Shown: piece by piece, positions 8,092 through 9,539 of the stretch | Position numbering within the stretch: the first letter of the stretch is position 1 | Layout: each line of letters opens with the position of its first letter | Assembly (NCBI GenBank): GCA_014382085.1 | Contig: JACNKJ010000256.1 | Coordinates: 1 to 9,539 of the forward strand | DNA length: 9,539 bases | DNA from: a bacterium | GTDB lineage: Bacteria > Krumholzibacteriota > Krumholzibacteriia > JACNKJ01 | Direction of reading: 5' to 3' | The notes under the pieces: generated by a model | Database searches by the model: none | Told to the model about the DNA's origin: nothing | What the model saw: the letters and a program-made list of their open reading frames with translations, nothing else | Position numbers and translations under genes: made by a program

Positions 8092-8113
8092 CCCGGCGAT
8101 CAAGCCGGGTTTT
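8092..8113 (+). terminator. Hairpin plus T-run between the activator and the PorV-family gene
   Basis: CCCGGC (8092-8097) and GCCGGG (8104-8109) pair around a GATCAA loop, followed by TTTT (8110-8113). It resembles a short intrinsic terminator for the activator transcript. It lies only 22 nt before the next start codon, so it may instead be a leader hairpin of that gene. Confidence 0.5.
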
Positions 8114-8120
8114 CAACTCA

Positions 8121-8129
8121 GGAAAGGGA
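8121..8129 (+). promoter_or_regulatory. Ribosome-binding site that fixes the PorV-family start
   Basis: The purine run GGAAAGGGA ends 6 nt before the ATG at 8136. The frame stays open back to 7935, but this site and the signal peptide that begins at 8136 show the true start. Confidence 0.7.
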
Positions 8130-8135
8130 AGCCCC

Positions 8136-9194
8136 ATGAGAAGAAACGCGACGCCCCTGTTGCTCTTTCTCGCCCTGCTTCTAATCGCTCCCAAGGCCAT
8201 GGCCACCAAATTTGCCGGTGAATTCTTGGCGGGGGGACTCGATGCGCGATCCCTAGCTATGGGTGGTGCCTACGCGGCCGTCTCAGACGACCTGGGGGCC
8301 TTGCAACACAATCCCGCGGGACTCGCTTTCCAGCAGGGATCCCGACTGGGCTTCATGCACGACGAACGCTTCGCCGGACTCGTTCAGGTGGATCACGTGG
8401 CCTTTTTTCGCCAGGTGGAATTTAAGGGCCGCGAAGGCGCCTTGGCTTTCGACGTCCTTCGTCTGGGCGTGAACAACATTCTGTTCACAGAGGACCATCC
8501 CTACAACGACTTAAACGAAAACGGCGAATTCGACGGCATCGAGGAATTGCCCGACACTTTTGATCCCCGCTTCTTTCGTACCGAGAGTGACCAGGAGTGG
8601 CTTTTCCGCGGATTCTACGCCCGGGCTTTGGGTGATTGGGCCCTCTCCGGTGGCGTGAAGGTGATCTACCAGGCTGTCGGTGACTACAGCAGCTTCGGCT
8701 TCGGCCTGGATGCCGGAATCCTCGCGCCACCTCTGCCGGGCCACTTCCTGTTCGGCATGCGTGTGGCGGATCTTACGGGCACCTTCATCGCCTGGAGTAC
8801 GGGTGTGCAGGAAGTGGTCACGCCTTCCCTTCATCCTGGAATATCCTGGCGTAAGGTCTTCAATTCCCTGGGCGCTGAGCTCCTGCTGGCCATGGATATG
8901 GAAATCAGATTTGATGGCTTGGAGTCGGCCGCCTATTGGTCCGGTGGCAAGACGAGCTTCGATCCGCACTTCGGATTGGAATTGATTCTGGCCGATGCGG
9001 TCTTTCTCAGGGCCGGCTTTGCCCGCGGATTCGGTTTCGAAGAGTATGGCACTCTGGGCGGCGGTCTTAAGCTAGCCAGAATGGGAGAGGGCCTCTGGGG
9101 CCTACCCATTTCAGAACTCAGTCTCGACTACGCATTCGGAAATCATATCGATCTTGATGGCAGCCATCGTGTAGGTATGAGTCTAGCATTCTAA
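8136..9194 (+). CDS. PorV/PorQ-family outer-membrane beta-barrel protein
   Basis: The 352-residue precursor has a clear signal peptide: MRRN, a hydrophobic core of Leu and Ala (residues 8-17), and a probable cut after AMA (21-23). The mature N-terminus carries the family pattern AGGLDARSLAMGGAYAAVSDD (32-52, read as GLDARSLAMGGAYAAVSDD) and LQHNPAGLAF (56-65). This corresponds to the 'GARALAMGGAY...NPAGLA' block of PorV/PorQ and related FadL-like barrels. Alternating strands follow and the protein ends HRVGMSLAF, with the terminal Phe typical of barrels folded by BAM. Residues 125-136 form an acidic DLNENGEFDGIE loop resembling a calcium-binding loop. PorV works in type IX secretion in Bacteroidetes, but many homologues are uncharacterised, so the substrate or role here is unknown. 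Start chosen by signal peptide and ribosome-binding site. Confidence 0.87.
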   Translation: MRRNATPLLLFLALLLIAPKAMATKFAGEFLAGGLDARSLAMGGAYAAVSDDLGALQHNPAGLAFQQGSRLGFMHDERFAGLVQVDHVAFFRQVEFKGREGALAFDVLRLGVNNILFTEDHPYNDLNENGEFDGIEELPDTFDPRFFRTESDQEWLFRGFYARALGDWALSGGVKVIYQAVGDYSSFGFGLDAGILAPPLPGHFLFGMRVADLTGTFIAWSTGVQEVVTPSLHPGISWRKVFNSLGAELLLAMDMEIRFDGLESAAYWSGGKTSFDPHFGLELILADAVFLRAGFARGFGFEEYGTLGGGLKLARMGEGLWGLPISELSLDYAFGNHIDLDGSHRVGMSLAF

Positions 9195-9212
9195 ATGTCT
9201 GGCACAAGAGTA

Positions 9213-9243
9213 AGCCGCCCGCACATGAAGCGGGCGGCTGTTT
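9213..9243. terminator. Strong intrinsic terminator between convergent genes
   Basis: The 10-bp perfect GC-rich stem AGCCGCCCGC (9213-9222) / GCGGGCGGCT (9230-9239) encloses the 7-nt loop ACATGAA and is followed by GTTT on the plus strand. It lies 18 nt after the PorV-family stop and 13 nt from the minus-strand stop, so it can serve both genes. The T-run is short, particularly for the minus strand. Confidence 0.85.
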
Positions 9244-9255
9244 CATGAATATCAT

Positions 9256-9539
9256 CTAGCTCCGTGTGAAGACCACCAGACGATCACCGGGGTGGATCAG
9301 TGCATTTTTACCTTTGAGTTTGGGGTTCCAATCCAAAAGATCATAAACCGTGGCACCATAGAGTCGGCTGATCTGAAAAAGATTCTCTCCCTTTCGCACT
9401 ACATGTTCCCGCTCAATGGGATTCTTCGAAGCCACAGCATCGCCTGATCTGGCACTTCTTAGATACTGTAAAACCTGTTGAGGGTAAATGGTTGCCTTCT
9501 TCGAAAGACCATTCCAACCTTGCAGGTCTTCAACGCTAA
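9256..9539 (-). CDS. LysM-domain cell-wall-binding protein, C-terminal part (5' end outside window)
   Basis: On the minus strand the frame is open from the right edge to TAG (complement of 9256-9258), giving 93 residues with no start codon needed inside the window. The first residues (SVEDLQGWNGLSKKATIYPQQ, read as VEDLQGWNGL and TIYPQQVLQYL) look like the second half of one LysM repeat. A linker follows, then a complete LysM at residues about 44-89 (9271-9408): HVVRKGENLFQISRLYGA, VYDLLDWNP and IHPGDRLVVF. LysM domains bind N-acetylglucosamine in peptidoglycan. Tandem C-terminal LysM repeats are common in MltD-type lytic transglycosylases and in M23 endopeptidases; the catalytic part is not in the window, so the enzyme type cannot be told. 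The gene converges on the PorV-family gene and shares its terminator. Confidence 0.85.
   Translation of the reverse strand, partial: SVEDLQGWNGLSKKATIYPQQVLQYLRSARSGDAVASKNPIEREHVVRKGENLFQISRLYGATVYDLLDWNPKLKGKNALIHPGDRLVVFTRS

Overview
The window carries the distal end of a bacterial flagellar gene cluster, read left to right, followed by an outer-membrane barrel gene and, on the opposite strand, the end of a LysM protein. The organism is most likely an uncultured Gram-negative bacterium related to the Fibrobacteres-Chlorobi-Bacteroidetes (FCB) superphylum or a neighbouring candidate phylum. That is an inference. It rests on the PorV/PorQ-type barrel (a family concentrated in FCB lineages), the linker type of the sigma-54 activator, flagellar genes arranged as in many Gram-negatives, and by-eye base composition a little above half GC. 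No species can be named from the sequence.

Region 1 (1-4653) is the export-gate block fliR (3' part) - flhB - flhA - flhF. The genes abut or overlap (flhB starts at the base after the fliR stop, flhB/flhA overlap by 4 nt, flhA/flhF by 8 nt), so they are almost certainly co-transcribed and translationally coupled. FliR, FlhB and FlhA build the inner-membrane gate of the flagellar type III export machine. FlhF is the SRP-family GTPase that normally sets flagellum placement or number. Two departures stand out. The FlhB self-cleavage motif reads NPTT rather than NPTH, and FlhF keeps its P-loop but has lost the canonical G2 and G3 motifs.

Region 2 (4654-6430) holds a small two-helix membrane protein where flhG (the MinD-like partner of FlhF) is usually found, then fliA (sigma-28, TTG start), a small very charged protein, and a single-pass membrane protein whose position and layout resemble SwrB/YlxL of Bacillus. 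All are tightly spaced in the same direction and probably belong to the same operon.

Region 3 (6431-8035) begins with a 90-base gap holding a perfect TTGACA hexamer and two overlapping inverted repeats. It continues with a sigma-54-dependent activator (pseudo-receiver, AAA+, Fis-type helix-turn-helix) that looks like a FleQ/FlrA-type flagellar regulator.

Region 4 (8036-9539) has a hairpin plus T-run, a PorV/PorQ-family outer-membrane protein with signal peptide and an EF-hand-like acidic loop, a strong hairpin terminator between convergent genes, and the C-terminal 93 residues of a LysM protein on the minus strand, cut by the window edge.

Taken together, the flagellar genes encode an export gate, a placement factor, the late-gene sigma factor and a probable early-gene activator. 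The most interesting signal is the combination of a motif-degenerate FlhF with no flhG in the expected slot.
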